Below are positions 18,330 through 26,994 of a stretch of DNA of 64,000 nt, in pieces. The notes under the pieces are model-generated. The model did no database searches. It was given only the letters and a program-made list of their open reading frames with translations, and was not told the DNA's origin. Source of the DNA: Rhodoplanes serenus (GTDB taxonomy: Bacteria; Pseudomonadota; Alphaproteobacteria; Rhizobiales; Xanthobacteraceae); contig WNKV01000008.1 of the NCBI GenBank assembly GCA_009720755.1, positions 186,001-250,000 of the forward strand, read 5' to 3'. Positions within the stretch are counted from its first letter, which is position 1, and every line of letters starts with the position of its first letter. A program made the translations under genes and the position numbers.

Positions 18330-19112
18330 ATGGACCTCGCGCTCGCCGGCAAGGCCGCCCTCGTCACCGGCGCGACGGGCGGAATCGGCCGGGCCACCGC
18401 GCTCCGGCTGGCGCGTGAAGGCATGGACGTCGCACTGACCGGACGATCCGCGGAAAGGCTGGCGGCGTTGCACGACGAGATCATCGCCGGCGGCGGCCGC
18501 GCCGTGGCGGTCGCGGCCGACCTGCGCGAGCCGGAGGCGGCCGGCCGCGTCGTCGCCACCGCGGTGGCGGCGCTCGGCCGTCTCGATCTGCTGGTCAACT
18601 GCGCCGGCGCCACCAAGCGCGGCGACGTGCTCGCCCTCGACGAAGCCGACTGGACGGACGGCTTCGCGCTCAAGTTCTTCGGAACGGTGCGGATGGTGCG
18701 CGCGGCGTGGCCGCATCTGCGTGAGGCCGCCGGCGGCATCGTCACCGTGGCGGGCAATGGCGGGCGCACGGGTGATCGCGACTTCGCCATCGGCGGCAGC
18801 GTCAACGCGGCGCTCGGCCTTCTCACCAAGGCGCTGGCCGATCGTGGCATCGGCGACGGCGTGCGGGTCAACGCCATCAATCCGGGCATCGTCGAGACCG
18901 ACCGCTATCGCGTCCGCCTCGCCCGCCTGATGGCGGAGACCGGCCTGTCGGAGCAGGACGCCGCCGCGCGGATGCGGGCGACACACCGCGTTGCGCGCTT
19001 CGCCCGGCCCGAGGAGGTCGCCGACCTGATCGCCGTGATGGCGTCGCCGCGCCTCGCCCACCTCAACGGCGCCATCGTGGATCTCGATGGTGGCGAGACG
19101 CGAGCGCTGTGA
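18330..19112 (+). CDS. Short-chain dehydrogenase/reductase family protein lacking the YxxxK motif
   Basis: A 260-residue SDR-fold protein. The cofactor turn 'VTGATGGIGRATAL' and 'LVNCAGATKRGD' are intact, and the C-terminus 'LNGAIVDLDGGETRAL' is typical. In the catalytic region near residues 153-160, where most SDRs read Y-x-x-x-K, this protein reads 'FAIGGSVNAALGLLTKAL', so Tyr and Lys are replaced by Gly and Asn. The preceding Ser region reads 'VTVAGNGGR'. The protein may be a divergent SDR using other residues, or a non-catalytic binder. ATG 18330 follows AGGAGA at 18315-18320. It is divergent from the esterase gene, sharing a 148-bp promoter region. Confidence 0.85.
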   Translation: MDLALAGKAALVTGATGGIGRATALRLAREGMDVALTGRSAERLAALHDEIIAGGGRAVAVAADLREPEAAGRVVATAVAALGRLDLLVNCAGATKRGDVLALDEADWTDGFALKFFGTVRMVRAAWPHLREAAGGIVTVAGNGGRTGDRDFAIGGSVNAALGLLTKALADRGIGDGVRVNAINPGIVETDRYRVRLARLMAETGLSEQDAAARMRATHRVARFARPEEVADLIAVMASPRLAHLNGAIVDLDGGETRAL

Positions 19113-19136
19113 ATCACGGCGTCGCAAGCGGGTGGA

Positions 19137-19265
19137 TCAACCGCGCTGTTGCGGCTCGCTCGGGCGCGGCGACCGCTGGAGGCCGCGGCGCACACTGTCG
19201 CCGACCTGCTGGACGGCGCCGCCCATGACGATCAGCAGAAAGGTCGCGAGATGGGACATCTTCAT
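19137..19265 (-). CDS. Candidate small hydrophobic protein, 42 aa
   Basis: A 42-codon open frame convergent with the SDR gene. The ATG at 19265 is preceded by GGAG at a good spacing. The N-terminus is 'MKMSHLATFLLIVMGGAV', a plausible single membrane segment, followed by a polar, Arg/Pro-rich tail ending 'PSEPQQRG'. I recognise no family. It could be a membrane microprotein or a chance frame. No homology search was possible, so the call rests on the ribosome site and the hydrophobic N-terminus. Confidence 0.35.
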   Translation of the reverse strand: MKMSHLATFLLIVMGGAVQQVGDSVRRGLQRSPRPSEPQQRG

Positions 19266-19399
19266 GAGGCACTCCGGACGTCTGTGGAGATGGGCTTCCG
19301 ACGGTACCACGAGAGATCCGCGAGACGATGCGCCCGACCGTGACGGTCGGGCGGTCGCGCACGCACCAGGATGCAGGGCGGGTCGGGGCCTGACGCGAA

Positions 19400-19669
19400 T
19401 CAGCGCGCCGCGCCGGTGATCAGCTTGATGAACTCCAGCACCACCAAAGCCACCAGCCCGACCGCGACGATCGCCAGCGGCACCACTGCCATGCGGGTCG
19501 GCTCGGTGCCGGCGCCGAACACGGTCGATACCACGAGCGTCACGAAGACGACCGCGAGCATCGCCCAGATCAGCACGCTCATGCGTTCGTTGTAGCTGCT
19601 GCGATCCGTCCGCCGCATGGCGACATCGAGGGCGGCGGCGCGGTAGCGGCTGGTCGAGGGTTGGGTCAT
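19400..19669 (-). CDS. Small two-helix membrane protein, unknown function
   Basis: An 89-residue protein from the ATG at 19669. Residues 1-27 are polar and basic, followed by two hydrophobic segments ('MSVLIWAMLAVVFVTLVV' and 'MAVVPLAIVAVGLVALVV'). It has the look of a conserved small inner-membrane protein, but I cannot name a family. A longer in-frame start upstream adds an Arg-rich segment with no plausible fold. It is transcribed divergently from the cytochrome-bchO unit, so the two PpsR-like motifs in the shared intergenic region may affect it as well. Function is unknown. Confidence 0.6.
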   Translation of the reverse strand: MTQPSTSRYRAAALDVAMRRTDRSSYNERMSVLIWAMLAVVFVTLVVSTVFGAGTEPTRMAVVPLAIVAVGLVALVVLEFIKLITGAAR

Positions 19670-19896
19670 CGTCGTCTCGTCGGTTCGGGGGCGGCGACGC
19701 GGAACGAAGCGAGCAGGACGGCGTGCCGTTCGAGCCGTGCTGCGTCTACTGCGGCTCCGTCGTCGACAGCATCGACGCGGTGGTCTCACGCTCCGCAGTG
19801 TATGAACCTGGAGCGTAGAGATCCGTTCCGCGCGCCGACAAGCGAAATGGCCCGTGGACAGCGCCGCCGCGCGACTTCAGATCACATCGCGTCGGC

Positions 19897-19914
19897 TGTC
19901 ACGACGAGCTGACA
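19897..19914. promoter_or_regulatory. PpsR/CrtJ-like operator 1
   Basis: TGTCACGACGAGCTGACA fits the PpsR/CrtJ consensus TGT-N12-ACA and is a perfect TGTCA/TGACA palindrome. It lies about 350 bases upstream of the cytochrome start codon. The regulator itself is not in the window, so the assignment rests on the motif and on the downstream bchO gene. Confidence 0.5.
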
Positions 19915-20018
19915 ACGGCGTGCGTCAGTCACGGCCGCGCGCCGTGTCGACTGCCGCACCAAACCGGCCGCGCCATGCCCGAGACTGTCCGCGGGGCGTG
20001 ACGCACGATGACGACGGC

Positions 20019-20036
20019 TGTCTTGTCTGACTGACA
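20019..20036. promoter_or_regulatory. PpsR/CrtJ-like operator 2
   Basis: TGTCTTGTCTGACTGACA also fits TGT-N12-ACA. It lies 122 bases downstream of operator 1 and about 230 bases before the cytochrome start. PpsR/CrtJ binds pairs of such sites cooperatively at several photosynthesis promoters, which makes a pair here more convincing than one site. Confidence 0.5.
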
Positions 20037-20264
20037 CATGCGACCGGATCTGATCACGATCTCAGAATCATGCACGGCGCGCCGTGGCGGCGTGGAACTC
20101 GTCGCTCCGATCCGATTTGGCTTGGCAGACATCGGAGCCTCGCGAGGCCCCCGAGGCGTCGCGACCTGCCGGCCCGGAACGTCTCCGTGACCGACGATGC
20201 GCATGGCCCGACGCCTCCCTCGCTTCGCCGATCTCCACAGAACCGCTGGGAGAGCCACCGGACC

Positions 20265-22325
20265 ATGACGGCCGCCGAAACAGCCGCGCCCGTCGCACCG
20301 GAGAGTGCGAGCCTCGGTACGCGGCGGCTGCTGCGCTGGAGCCTCGCGGCGTGTGGTCTCTTGCTGGTCCTCGATCTCGCCCGCTCGCTGATCGGACATT
20401 TTGGCTACGCCTCGCCCGTCTCGATGTGGCAGCCCGAGACGGACCGCTACGCCGATATCGTGTGGCCGCCCGCCGCGAGCGTGCCGCCGGGCGCATCGCG
20501 CGGGCAGCGCGTCTTCCTGGAGAACTGCGCCATCTGTCACGGCCCCGAAGGCCGCGGCAACGGTGCCGCCGCGCCCTCGCTGGCGCCGCGCCCGCGCGAT
20601 CTCGCCAGCCCCGCCTTCAAGTACAAGTCGACGCCGGCGGGCGCACCGCCGCATGTCGACGACATCCGCCGCGTGGTGCGAGACGGGCTCGCCGCGAGCG
20701 CCATGCCGGGCTTCGGCGACATCCTCACTCCCACCGACCTGGACGCGGTCGTCGCCTTCGTGCGCGATCTCGGCGCGCCGGCCGCTACGGCGAGCCCGAC
20801 GGACACCGCGCCCGTGGTCGTGTCGCCACGTCCGCCGGCGACGGCCGCGAGCGTCTCACGCGGGGCGACGCTGTATTCCGAGCAGGGCTGCGCGGGCTGC
20901 CACGGCGACGATCTGCGCGGCGGACAGGTGATGGCCGAAGCCGGTGACAGCTCCGTCACCAGCCGAGACCTGACGGCGCCGTGGACGTTCCGCGGCGGCG
21001 CCGCGCCTACTGACGTCTTCCTGCGCCTCACCACCGGGCTCGCGCCCGCCCCCATGCCGGCCTACGCGCATCTGCCGGAGCCCGACCGCTGGGCGCTGGT
21101 CGACTTCATCGAGTCGCGCCGCCGCCCCGCCCCCGGCGAGCCCGGCGCCGTGCTGGCGAGCCCCGGCCAATCGGCCGACCCGCTGGTGCGCGGCCGCTAT
21201 CTGGTGCGCGCCGGCCTCTGCGGCCTGTGCCACACCGAGGTGAGCCGCATCGGGATCTATCGCGACGACCGCTATCTGGCCGGCGGCATCCGCGTCGCCG
21301 CGCATCCGCAAGGCGTGTTCGTCAGCCGCAACCTCACCCCCGACGACGAAACGGGCCTGGGCCGCTGGAGCGAGGCCGAGATCGCCCGCGCCATCCGCGA
21401 CGGCCGCACCGCCAACGGCCTGCTCAATCCGTGGAGCATGCCGTGGCTGTTCCTGCACGGCCTGTCGGACCCCGACGCGATGGCGATCGCCCGTTATCTG
21501 AAGACGCTGCCGCCGGTGCACAACGCGGTGCCCGAGCCGCTCGGCTACGGCGCCGTCGAGACGGTGCTGACCAAGCTACGGAGCGGCGATCCGTGGCTCG
21601 GCCGGCCCGAGACGATCACCTATGCGGCCGGCAACTTCGCCGGGCGCAGCGGGCCGAGCCTCGCCCGCGTGCAGACGCTCCTCACCATCGCTCAGGCGGT
21701 GGTACTCCTGCTCTGGCTCGCCCTGCTGGCGCGGGCGATCCCGGCACGGCTGTGGCTGCCGCTCGGCCGGCGGAGCTGGCGTGGCGCCCTCGCCGGCACG
21801 GCGGCGGTCGCCGTCTATGCGGCCCCGATGCTCGGCCTCGTCCCGGCCGGCTTGGTGGCGGACGCGGCGCTGCGCGACGTGCCACAGCCAATTACCGACG
21901 GGCTCGCCCCCGAGCAGGCCGCCCTGATCGACCGCGGCCGCTATCTCTTCACCCATGCGTCCTGCGTGTTCTGCCACCGCGCCGACGGCAGCGGCGGCCT
22001 CAAGCTGAGCGGCCTGCCGGGCACCCTCTACACCGCCAACATCTCGTCCGATCCGAGCGCCGGCATCGGCGCCTGGAGCGATGCCGAGATCGCCCGCGCG
22101 GTGCGCTCCGGCGTCGGCCGCCGCGGCCGCCCGCTCTACTGGCAGGCGATGCCGTGGGACCACTTCTCCAACCTCGACGAGGAGGACGTGATGGCGCTCA
22201 CCGCCTATCTGCGGCGGCTGCCGCCGGTGGCCACGGCGGTGCCGGCCTATCGGCCGCCCTCGGTCGACGATTGCCGCGACTACACGGTGTGGACGGTGCC
22301 CAGCACCACACCCGGATGCCGCTGA
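20265..22325 (+). CDS. Membrane-bound tetraheme c-type cytochrome
   Basis: A 686-residue protein with an N-terminal membrane anchor (about 21-45) and four c-haem motifs: CAICH at 88, CAGCH at 209, CGLCH at 319 and CVFCH at 567. Between the third and fourth motifs are two further hydrophobic segments (about 470-500 and 505-533). Four cytochrome c domains, mostly periplasmic, are thus joined in one chain. The third and fourth domains resemble the cytochrome subunit of membrane alcohol dehydrogenases. It likely carries electrons between a periplasmic dehydrogenase, or a cyclic photosynthetic route, and an oxidase; the partner is unknown. GGGAG lies upstream of ATG 20265. The next gene, bchO, begins 32 bases after its stop. 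Confidence 0.88.
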   Translation: MTAAETAAPVAPESASLGTRRLLRWSLAACGLLLVLDLARSLIGHFGYASPVSMWQPETDRYADIVWPPAASVPPGASRGQRVFLENCAICHGPEGRGNGAAAPSLAPRPRDLASPAFKYKSTPAGAPPHVDDIRRVVRDGLAASAMPGFGDILTPTDLDAVVAFVRDLGAPAATASPTDTAPVVVSPRPPATAASVSRGATLYSEQGCAGCHGDDLRGGQVMAEAGDSSVTSRDLTAPWTFRGGAAPTDVFLRLTTGLAPAPMPAYAHLPEPDRWALVDFIESRRRPAPGEPGAVLASPGQSADPLVRGRYLVRAGLCGLCHTEVSRIGIYRDDRYLAGGIRVAAHPQGVFVSRNLTPDDETGLGRWSEAEIARAIRDGRTANGLLNPWSMPWLFLHGLSDPDAMAIARYLKTLPPVHNAVPEPLGYGAVETVLTKLRSGDPWLGRPETITYAAGNFAGRSGPSLARVQTLLTIAQAVVLLLWLALLARAIPARLWLPLGRRSWRGALAGTAAVAVYAAPMLGLVPAGLVADAALRDVPQPITDGLAPEQAALIDRGRYLFTHASCVFCHRADGSGGLKLSGLPGTLYTANISSDPSAGIGAWSDAEIARAVRSGVGRRGRPLYWQAMPWDHFSNLDEEDVMALTAYLRRLPPVATAVPAYRPPSVDDCRDYTVWTVPSTTPGCR

Positions 22326-22357
22326 CCCGTTTCACCCCCGACCGTCAGGAGTCCCCC

Positions 22358-23338
22358 GTGCGTCGTCCCGTTTCCCGTCCACAGCACTCGCCCGCCTCCC
22401 CATCGGCGTCTCCGCATCCCCCGCTGTCGTGGGAGCGCGACGGCCACGATTGGCCCAATCGACAGGCCAGCCACTTCGTCGAAGCCGCCGGCCTGCGCTG
22501 GCACGTCCAGGAGATGGGGCGCGGGCCGGTGCTGCTGCTGATCCACGGCACCGGCTCGGCCACCCATTCATGGCGCGATCTCATGCCGCTGCTGGCCCGC
22601 CACTTCACCGTGGTGGCGCCCGATCTCCCCGGCCACGGCTTCACCGAGATGCCGGCCCGCGAGCGCCTGTCGCTCGACGGCATGGCGGAGGACCTGCATG
22701 CGCTGCTCCAGGCGCTCGGCCGCTTCCCCGCCGTGGTGGCGGGGCACTCGGCGGGCGCTGCGGTGCTGGCCCGCATGTGCCTCGACGGGCGGATCGGGCC
22801 GCGGGCGCTCGTCGGCCTCAACGGCGCCATGCTGCCGATCGGCGGCATGGCCGGCCGCCTGCTGACACCGTTCGCACGGCTCCTGGCGGCGAGCGCCATG
22901 GTGCCGCGCCTGTTCGCCCGCTTCGCCGCCAACGATGGCTTCGTCGAGCGGATGATCCGCGACACCGGCTCGACCCTCGACCCCGCCGGCATCGCCTTCT
23001 ACCGGCGGCTCACCTGCCATCCCGCCCACGTCGCCGCCGCGGTGCGAATGATGGCCAACTGGCGGCTGCCGCCGCTCGCCCGCGAGCTGCCGCATCTGCG
23101 CACCCGGCTGGTGCTGGTGACCGGCGGCAACGACAAGACCATCGCGCCAAACGACGCCGCGCGCGTCCGCGTGCTGCTGCCGGATGCGACGCTGGTGCCG
23201 CTGCCGGGACTCGGCCATCTCGCCCACGAGGAGCGCCCGGACGAGGTGGCGGCCCTCATGGTGCAGGTGGGGCGGGAGGCCGGCGTGCTGCCGGCGCTCC
23301 ATCTGGTGGAGCAGGAGGTGGCGGTCGCGGCGGAGTGA
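22358..23338 (+). CDS. bchO: BchO, alpha/beta-hydrolase associated with magnesium chelatase
   Basis: A 326-residue alpha/beta-hydrolase. The segment 'DWPNRQASHFVEAAGLRWHV' is the hallmark N-terminus of BchO, followed by 'LLLIHGTGSATHSWRDL', 'VVAPDLPGHGFTEMP' and the nucleophile elbow 'VAGHSAGAAV'. BchO is normally encoded next to bchI and bchD in photosynthesis gene clusters and is thought to assist magnesium insertion; its exact reaction is unproven. The GTG at 22358 has AGGAG seven bases upstream. An ATG at 22316 overlaps the cytochrome stop but has no ribosome site. Here bchO follows a cytochrome gene instead of bchID, with PpsR-like motifs upstream of the unit. The residues before 'DWPNR' form a Ser/Pro/Arg-rich extension. 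Confidence 0.85.
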   Translation: MRRPVSRPQHSPASPSASPHPPLSWERDGHDWPNRQASHFVEAAGLRWHVQEMGRGPVLLLIHGTGSATHSWRDLMPLLARHFTVVAPDLPGHGFTEMPARERLSLDGMAEDLHALLQALGRFPAVVAGHSAGAAVLARMCLDGRIGPRALVGLNGAMLPIGGMAGRLLTPFARLLAASAMVPRLFARFAANDGFVERMIRDTGSTLDPAGIAFYRRLTCHPAHVAAAVRMMANWRLPPLARELPHLRTRLVLVTGGNDKTIAPNDAARVRVLLPDATLVPLPGLGHLAHEERPDEVAALMVQVGREAGVLPALHLVEQEVAVAAE

Positions 23339-23361
23339 TCCGCCCGTAGCGGCGCCTCCAT

Positions 23362-23440
23362 CCGGTTCGCCGTCGAAACCGCGACCATGAAAGACGTCTT
23401 GGAGCGGAATCCGATTCAGTTGAATCGGGTTCCGCTTTAT
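23362..23440 (+). repeat. Family A palindromic repeat, partial copy
   Basis: The sequence matches the middle and 3' end of the repeat at 32229-32331: the GGTTCGCCGTCGAAA block, then a GGAGCGG-(N)-CCGATT-CAGT-TGAATCGG-(N)-CCGCT palindrome. The 5' arm is missing or diverged. It precedes the D-threonine-aldolase-like gene, and an in-frame ATG at 23387 falls inside the repeat. Confidence 0.7.
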
Positions 23441-23479
23441 GAAGGGCCTCGACCCCAACCGGAAGAACGAGGCCCGCCC

Positions 23480-24637
23480 GTGCGCCTGGACGACGTCGGA
23501 ACCCCCGCCGCGGTGATCGACCACGCCGCGATGATGCGCAACATCGCGCGCATGCAGACCCGCATGGACACGCTCGGCGTGCGGCTGCGCCCGCATGTCA
23601 AGACGTCGAAATGCATCGCCGTGGGCACCCTGCAACGCGACGCCGGCGCGCCCGGCATCACCGTCTCGACCCTGAAGGAGGCGGAGGAGTTCTTTTCCGC
23701 CGGCTTCGACGACATCCTCTATGCGGTCGGCATCGCGCCCCAGAAGCTCGACCGCGTGCTGGCGCTGCGCCGCGCCGGCTGCCGGCTCGCCGTGCTGGTC
23801 GATTCGGTCGCCGGCGCCGACGCCGTGGTGGCGCGTGGCCGCGCCGAGGCGCACGCCTTCGACGTCGTCATCGAGATCGACACCGACGGCCATCGTGCCG
23901 GCGTCGACCCGGAGAGCACGACGCTGATCGACATCGGACGGCGCCTCGCCGACGGCGGCGCCACGCTCCAGGGCGTGCTGGCGCATGCCGGCAGCTCCTA
24001 CGGGCTGAGCACCCCCGAGGCGTTGGCCCAGATCGCCGAGCAGGAGCGCCGCCGCACCGTGCGGGCGGCCGAGCGCCTGCGCGCCGCCGGCCTGCCCTGC
24101 CCGCAGGTCAGCATCGGCTCGACTCCGACGGCGCTGTCGGCGCAGAACCTGGAGGGCGTCACCGAGGTGCGCGCTGGCGTCTACGTGTTCTTCGATCTGG
24201 TGATGGCCAATGTCAGCGTCTGCCGGCCGGACGAGATCGCGCTCTCGGTGCTGACCACGGTGATCGGCCACCAGGTCGAGAAAGGCTGGGCGATCGTGGA
24301 TGCCGGCTGGATGGCGATGAGCCGCGACCGCGGCACCCAATCGCAGGCGATCGATTACGGCTACGGCGCGGTGTGCGATGCCGACGGGCGGCTGGTCGAT
24401 GGCTGGATCATGCTCGGCGCCAACCAGGAGCACGGCATCCTGGGGCGGCGGGCGGACGGCGCCGAGCGCGCGGGCGAGGGCGAGGGCGACGACGACGTGG
24501 CGCGCCGCTTCCCGATCGGCACCCGGCTGCGCATCCTGCCCAACCACGCCTGCGCCACGGCGGCGCAGTTCTCCGCCTACGCGGTCGTGGACGCGGCCGG
24601 CGACGTCCAGGAGTGGCCGCGGTTCAACGGCTGGTGA
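23480..24637 (+). CDS. DSD1-family PLP enzyme, D-threonine aldolase / D-serine dehydratase-like
   Basis: A fold-type III (alanine-racemase-like) PLP enzyme of 385 residues from the GTG at 23480, which has AACGAGG eight bases upstream. The N-terminal barrel begins 'VRLDDVGTPAAVIDHAAM'; 'RPHVKTSKC' carries the PLP-binding lysine. The C-terminal domain ends with the metal-binding pattern P-N-H-x-C in 'LPNHACATAAQF'. Relatives cleave D-threonine or other D-3-hydroxy amino acids to glycine plus an aldehyde, or dehydrate D-serine or 3-hydroxyaspartate. The substrate is not determined here. An ATG 31 codons upstream is inside a repeat and adds residues unlike the family. Confidence 0.85.
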   Translation: MRLDDVGTPAAVIDHAAMMRNIARMQTRMDTLGVRLRPHVKTSKCIAVGTLQRDAGAPGITVSTLKEAEEFFSAGFDDILYAVGIAPQKLDRVLALRRAGCRLAVLVDSVAGADAVVARGRAEAHAFDVVIEIDTDGHRAGVDPESTTLIDIGRRLADGGATLQGVLAHAGSSYGLSTPEALAQIAEQERRRTVRAAERLRAAGLPCPQVSIGSTPTALSAQNLEGVTEVRAGVYVFFDLVMANVSVCRPDEIALSVLTTVIGHQVEKGWAIVDAGWMAMSRDRGTQSQAIDYGYGAVCDADGRLVDGWIMLGANQEHGILGRRADGAERAGEGEGDDDVARRFPIGTRLRILPNHACATAAQFSAYAVVDAAGDVQEWPRFNGW

Positions 24638-24726
24638 ACGGCACCTAGACCGTGACGTGACGGCTGGCGGGCGCATGCGCGATCCGCCACCGCGGCCTCA
24701 TACGAGATTCGGCTGATCCATTCGGT

Positions 24727-24829
24727 GTCATTCCGGGGCGGCGTGCAACGCCGCACCCGGAATCCAGCCGAGAGCTCCGAGTTTGCCGTTGGATTCCGGG
24801 CTCGCGGCTTCGCCGCGCCCCGGAATGAC
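24727..24829. repeat. Family B palindromic intergenic repeat, copy 1
   Basis: A 103-bp inverted-repeat element. It begins GTCATTCCGGGGCGGCG and ends CGCCGCGCCCCGGAATGAC, with inner CGGAATCC/GGATTCCG arms. It lies between the convergent PLP-enzyme and chemoreceptor genes and may act as a bidirectional terminator. A related element lies at 51212-51356. Confidence 0.75.
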
Positions 24830-24876
24830 GGTCAACCGATCACCCGGAACAGGATCACGAACCACCGCGCACGCGC

Positions 24877-26994
24877 TCAGGCGGCCCGGCTCGCCGCGCC
24901 CCGACGATCCGCGCGGCGCTCGGGACCCGTGAAGCTCGGATCGTCGGTCTCGCGACGGTCGAGCGGCCCGGTGCGCACGTTGAGCAGGAAGCGCCGCACC
25001 TCGTCCTTCAGCTTGCCGCCCTCGGCGGCCAGCAGAACGGCGGAGTTGCGCACCTGCTCGGATGCGGTCTCGGTGGCGCTCGCACCGTGGCTCACCTCAC
25101 CGATGGTGCGGGCGACATCCTGGGTGCTCTGCGACACCTGCTGAATGTTGCGCGCGACCTCCGACGTGGTGGCGCCCTGCTGCTCGACCGCCGCCGCGAT
25201 CGCCGCGGCGATCTCGGCGATGCGGCCGATGGTGCCGCCGATCTCCTTGATGGCGACCACCGACTCGTGGGTGGCCTGCTGCATGCCGGCGATCTGGGCG
25301 CCGATCTCGCCGGTCGCCTTGCCGGTTTGCGCCGCCAGCGCCTTCACCTCCTGAGCCACCACGGCGAAGCCCTTGCCGGCCTCGCCGGCCCGGGCCGCCT
25401 CGATGGTGGCGTTGAGGGCGAGCAGGTTGGTCTGCTCGGCGATGGCGGTGATGAGCTTCACCACGTCGCCGATGCGGCTCGCCGCCTGCGACAGCTCGCC
25501 GATGCGGCTGTCGGTCTTCTCGGCCTGGCGGACCGCGTCGGCGGCGATGCGGGTCGATTCCTGCACCTGGCGGGCGATCTCGCTCACCGAGGCGGTCATC
25601 TCGGTGGTAGCCGAGGCGACGCTCTCGACATTGGCGGATGCCTGCTGCGACGCCGACGCCACGCTGATGGACAGATGCTGCGTGGTCTCGGCCGTCTGGG
25701 TCAGGCTGCCCGACGCCGCCTCCAGCTCGGACGCCGCGCTCGACACCTGGTCGACGATGGCGCCGATCGCGGTCTCGAAGCTGTCGGCGATGCGGTGAAC
25801 GGCCGCCTGCCGTTCGTGGGCGGCCCGCTCGTCGGCGGCGCGCTGCTCCGCCTCGAGCGTCGCCAGCCGCTCCAGATTGTCGCGGAACGCCTGGGCGGCG
25901 CGGGCATTGTCGCCGACCTCGTCGCGGCGGCTCACATAGGGGATCTCCACCGACTTGTCTCCGTCGGCGAGCGCCCTGAGCACGATCCCGACGCGCCGGA
26001 TCGGGCGCGCGATGGAGAGCTCGCCGAACACCGCCGAGCCGATCAGCACCAGCAGCACGAAGCCGCCGGCCGCGGCGTTGATCAGGGTCGCATCGGAGAT
26101 GCGCGACGCGGTTGCCGCCATCTCCCGCTCGGCCGCCTGGTTGGCCGTCTCGGTGATGCCGTCGAGCTGCGCGCCGATCTGCGCCACGATCGGCTTCAGC
26201 CGGTCGCCCAGCAGGACGTCCTGCTCGCCGCTGGTGGTGATGATCTTGGCGGCGCTCTCGGAGATCGAGGCGACGATGGCGGCGAGGCCGTCGAGCGCGG
26301 CCGTCACCTCGGCCTGTCCGGACGCCGCGGTGCGGGCGCGCCCGAGCAGGATGTTGGCTTCGGCGGCGGCACGGCCCACCTCGGCGCCGCGGTCGGGGCC
26401 GCGCTCGCCGTCCGCCGCGAAGGAGGCGACCCGTAGCAGGTCGACCGCCGCGGCGGTGTCGCGCAGGCGCGCCTCCACGGCGCGCATGTCGCCCGCCTGG
26501 GCGGCGATCAGGTCGAGAACGCGGCCGAACGTGGCGTCCCATTCGGCGCCGAGGCGGCGGCGCTCCGACCACAGGGCGACCAGCGCCCGCTGGCTTTCGA
26601 CCAGCTCGGCGGCGCCGGTGAGATAGTCGGCATACAGCTCCTTGGCCTTGTCGAGCGTCTGGCCGACGGCCGGGTCCTTGTTGCGCTCGATCAGCGCATC
26701 GAGCAGCGCGAAGCCGTCACCGGAACTCTTCTCCAGATCGTGCAGCGCGGTATCGACCTCCGGCTCGGTGCGCGCCAGGCGGGCGTCCCGGGTGAAGGTC
26801 TGCATGCTCTGGAAGTGGTGGTCGACCCGCACCGCGTCCTGGGCGGCGCGCTGGCGCTCGTTGGCGACGCCGGTCATGGTCTGGATCGACCGGCCGTTGA
26901 GCCCCGTGTTGACGATCATTCCGACAACGAACAGCACTCCGATGGCTGCCGAAACAGCGAGCTTGGTTCCAATCCGACGAGCAACTCTGATCAT
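24877..26994 (-). CDS. Methyl-accepting chemotaxis protein
   Basis: A 705-residue transmembrane chemoreceptor. The first membrane segment covers about residues 12-32 ('[18 protein letters not shown]'), then comes a ~270-residue helical periplasmic sensor domain, and a second membrane segment lies near 310-330 ('[18 protein letters not shown]'). A HAMP domain with '[18 protein letters not shown]' follows, then the cytoplasmic signalling hairpin whose tip reads '[19 protein letters not shown]'. It relays ligand binding to CheA/CheW. No CWxxF-type receptor tail for CheR is present. The ATG at 26994 gives the membrane start; its ribosome site is weak. It stands alone, with no che genes nearby. 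Confidence 0.93.
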   Translation of the reverse strand: MIRVARRIGTKLAVSAAIGVLFVVGMIVNTGLNGRSIQTMTGVANERQRAAQDAVRVDHHFQSMQTFTRDARLARTEPEVDTALHDLEKSSGDGFALLDALIERNKDPAVGQTLDKAKELYADYLTGAAELVESQRALVALWSERRRLGAEWDATFGRVLDLIAAQAGDMRAVEARLRDTAAAVDLLRVASFAADGERGPDRGAEVGRAAAEANILLGRARTAASGQAEVTAALDGLAAIVASISESAAKIITTSGEQDVLLGDRLKPIVAQIGAQLDGITETANQAAEREMAATASRISDATLINAAAGGFVLLVLIGSAVFGELSIARPIRRVGIVLRALADGDKSVEIPYVSRRDEVGDNARAAQAFRDNLERLATLEAEQRAADERAAHERQAAVHRIADSFETAIGAIVDQVSSAASELEAASGSLTQTAETTQHLSISVASASQQASANVESVASATTEMTASVSEIARQVQESTRIAADAVRQAEKTDSRIGELSQAASRIGDVVKLITAIAEQTNLLALNATIEAARAGEAGKGFAVVAQEVKALAAQTGKATGEIGAQIAGMQQATHESVVAIKEIGGTIGRIAEIAAAIAAAVEQQGATTSEVARNIQQVSQSTQDVARTIGEVSHGASATETASEQVRNSAVLLAAEGGKLKDEVRRFLLNVRTGPLDRRETDDPSFTGPERRADRRGAASRAA

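Larger units (their letters stand above)
19670..20264. other. Divergent intergenic region, 595 bp, with two PpsR-like motifs
   Basis: No coding sequence with recognisable features lies here. The region separates the minus-strand membrane protein from the plus-strand cytochrome gene and holds two TGT-N12-ACA palindromes, annotated separately. A near match (TGT-N12-ACG) starts at 19986 between them. Confidence 0.5.
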
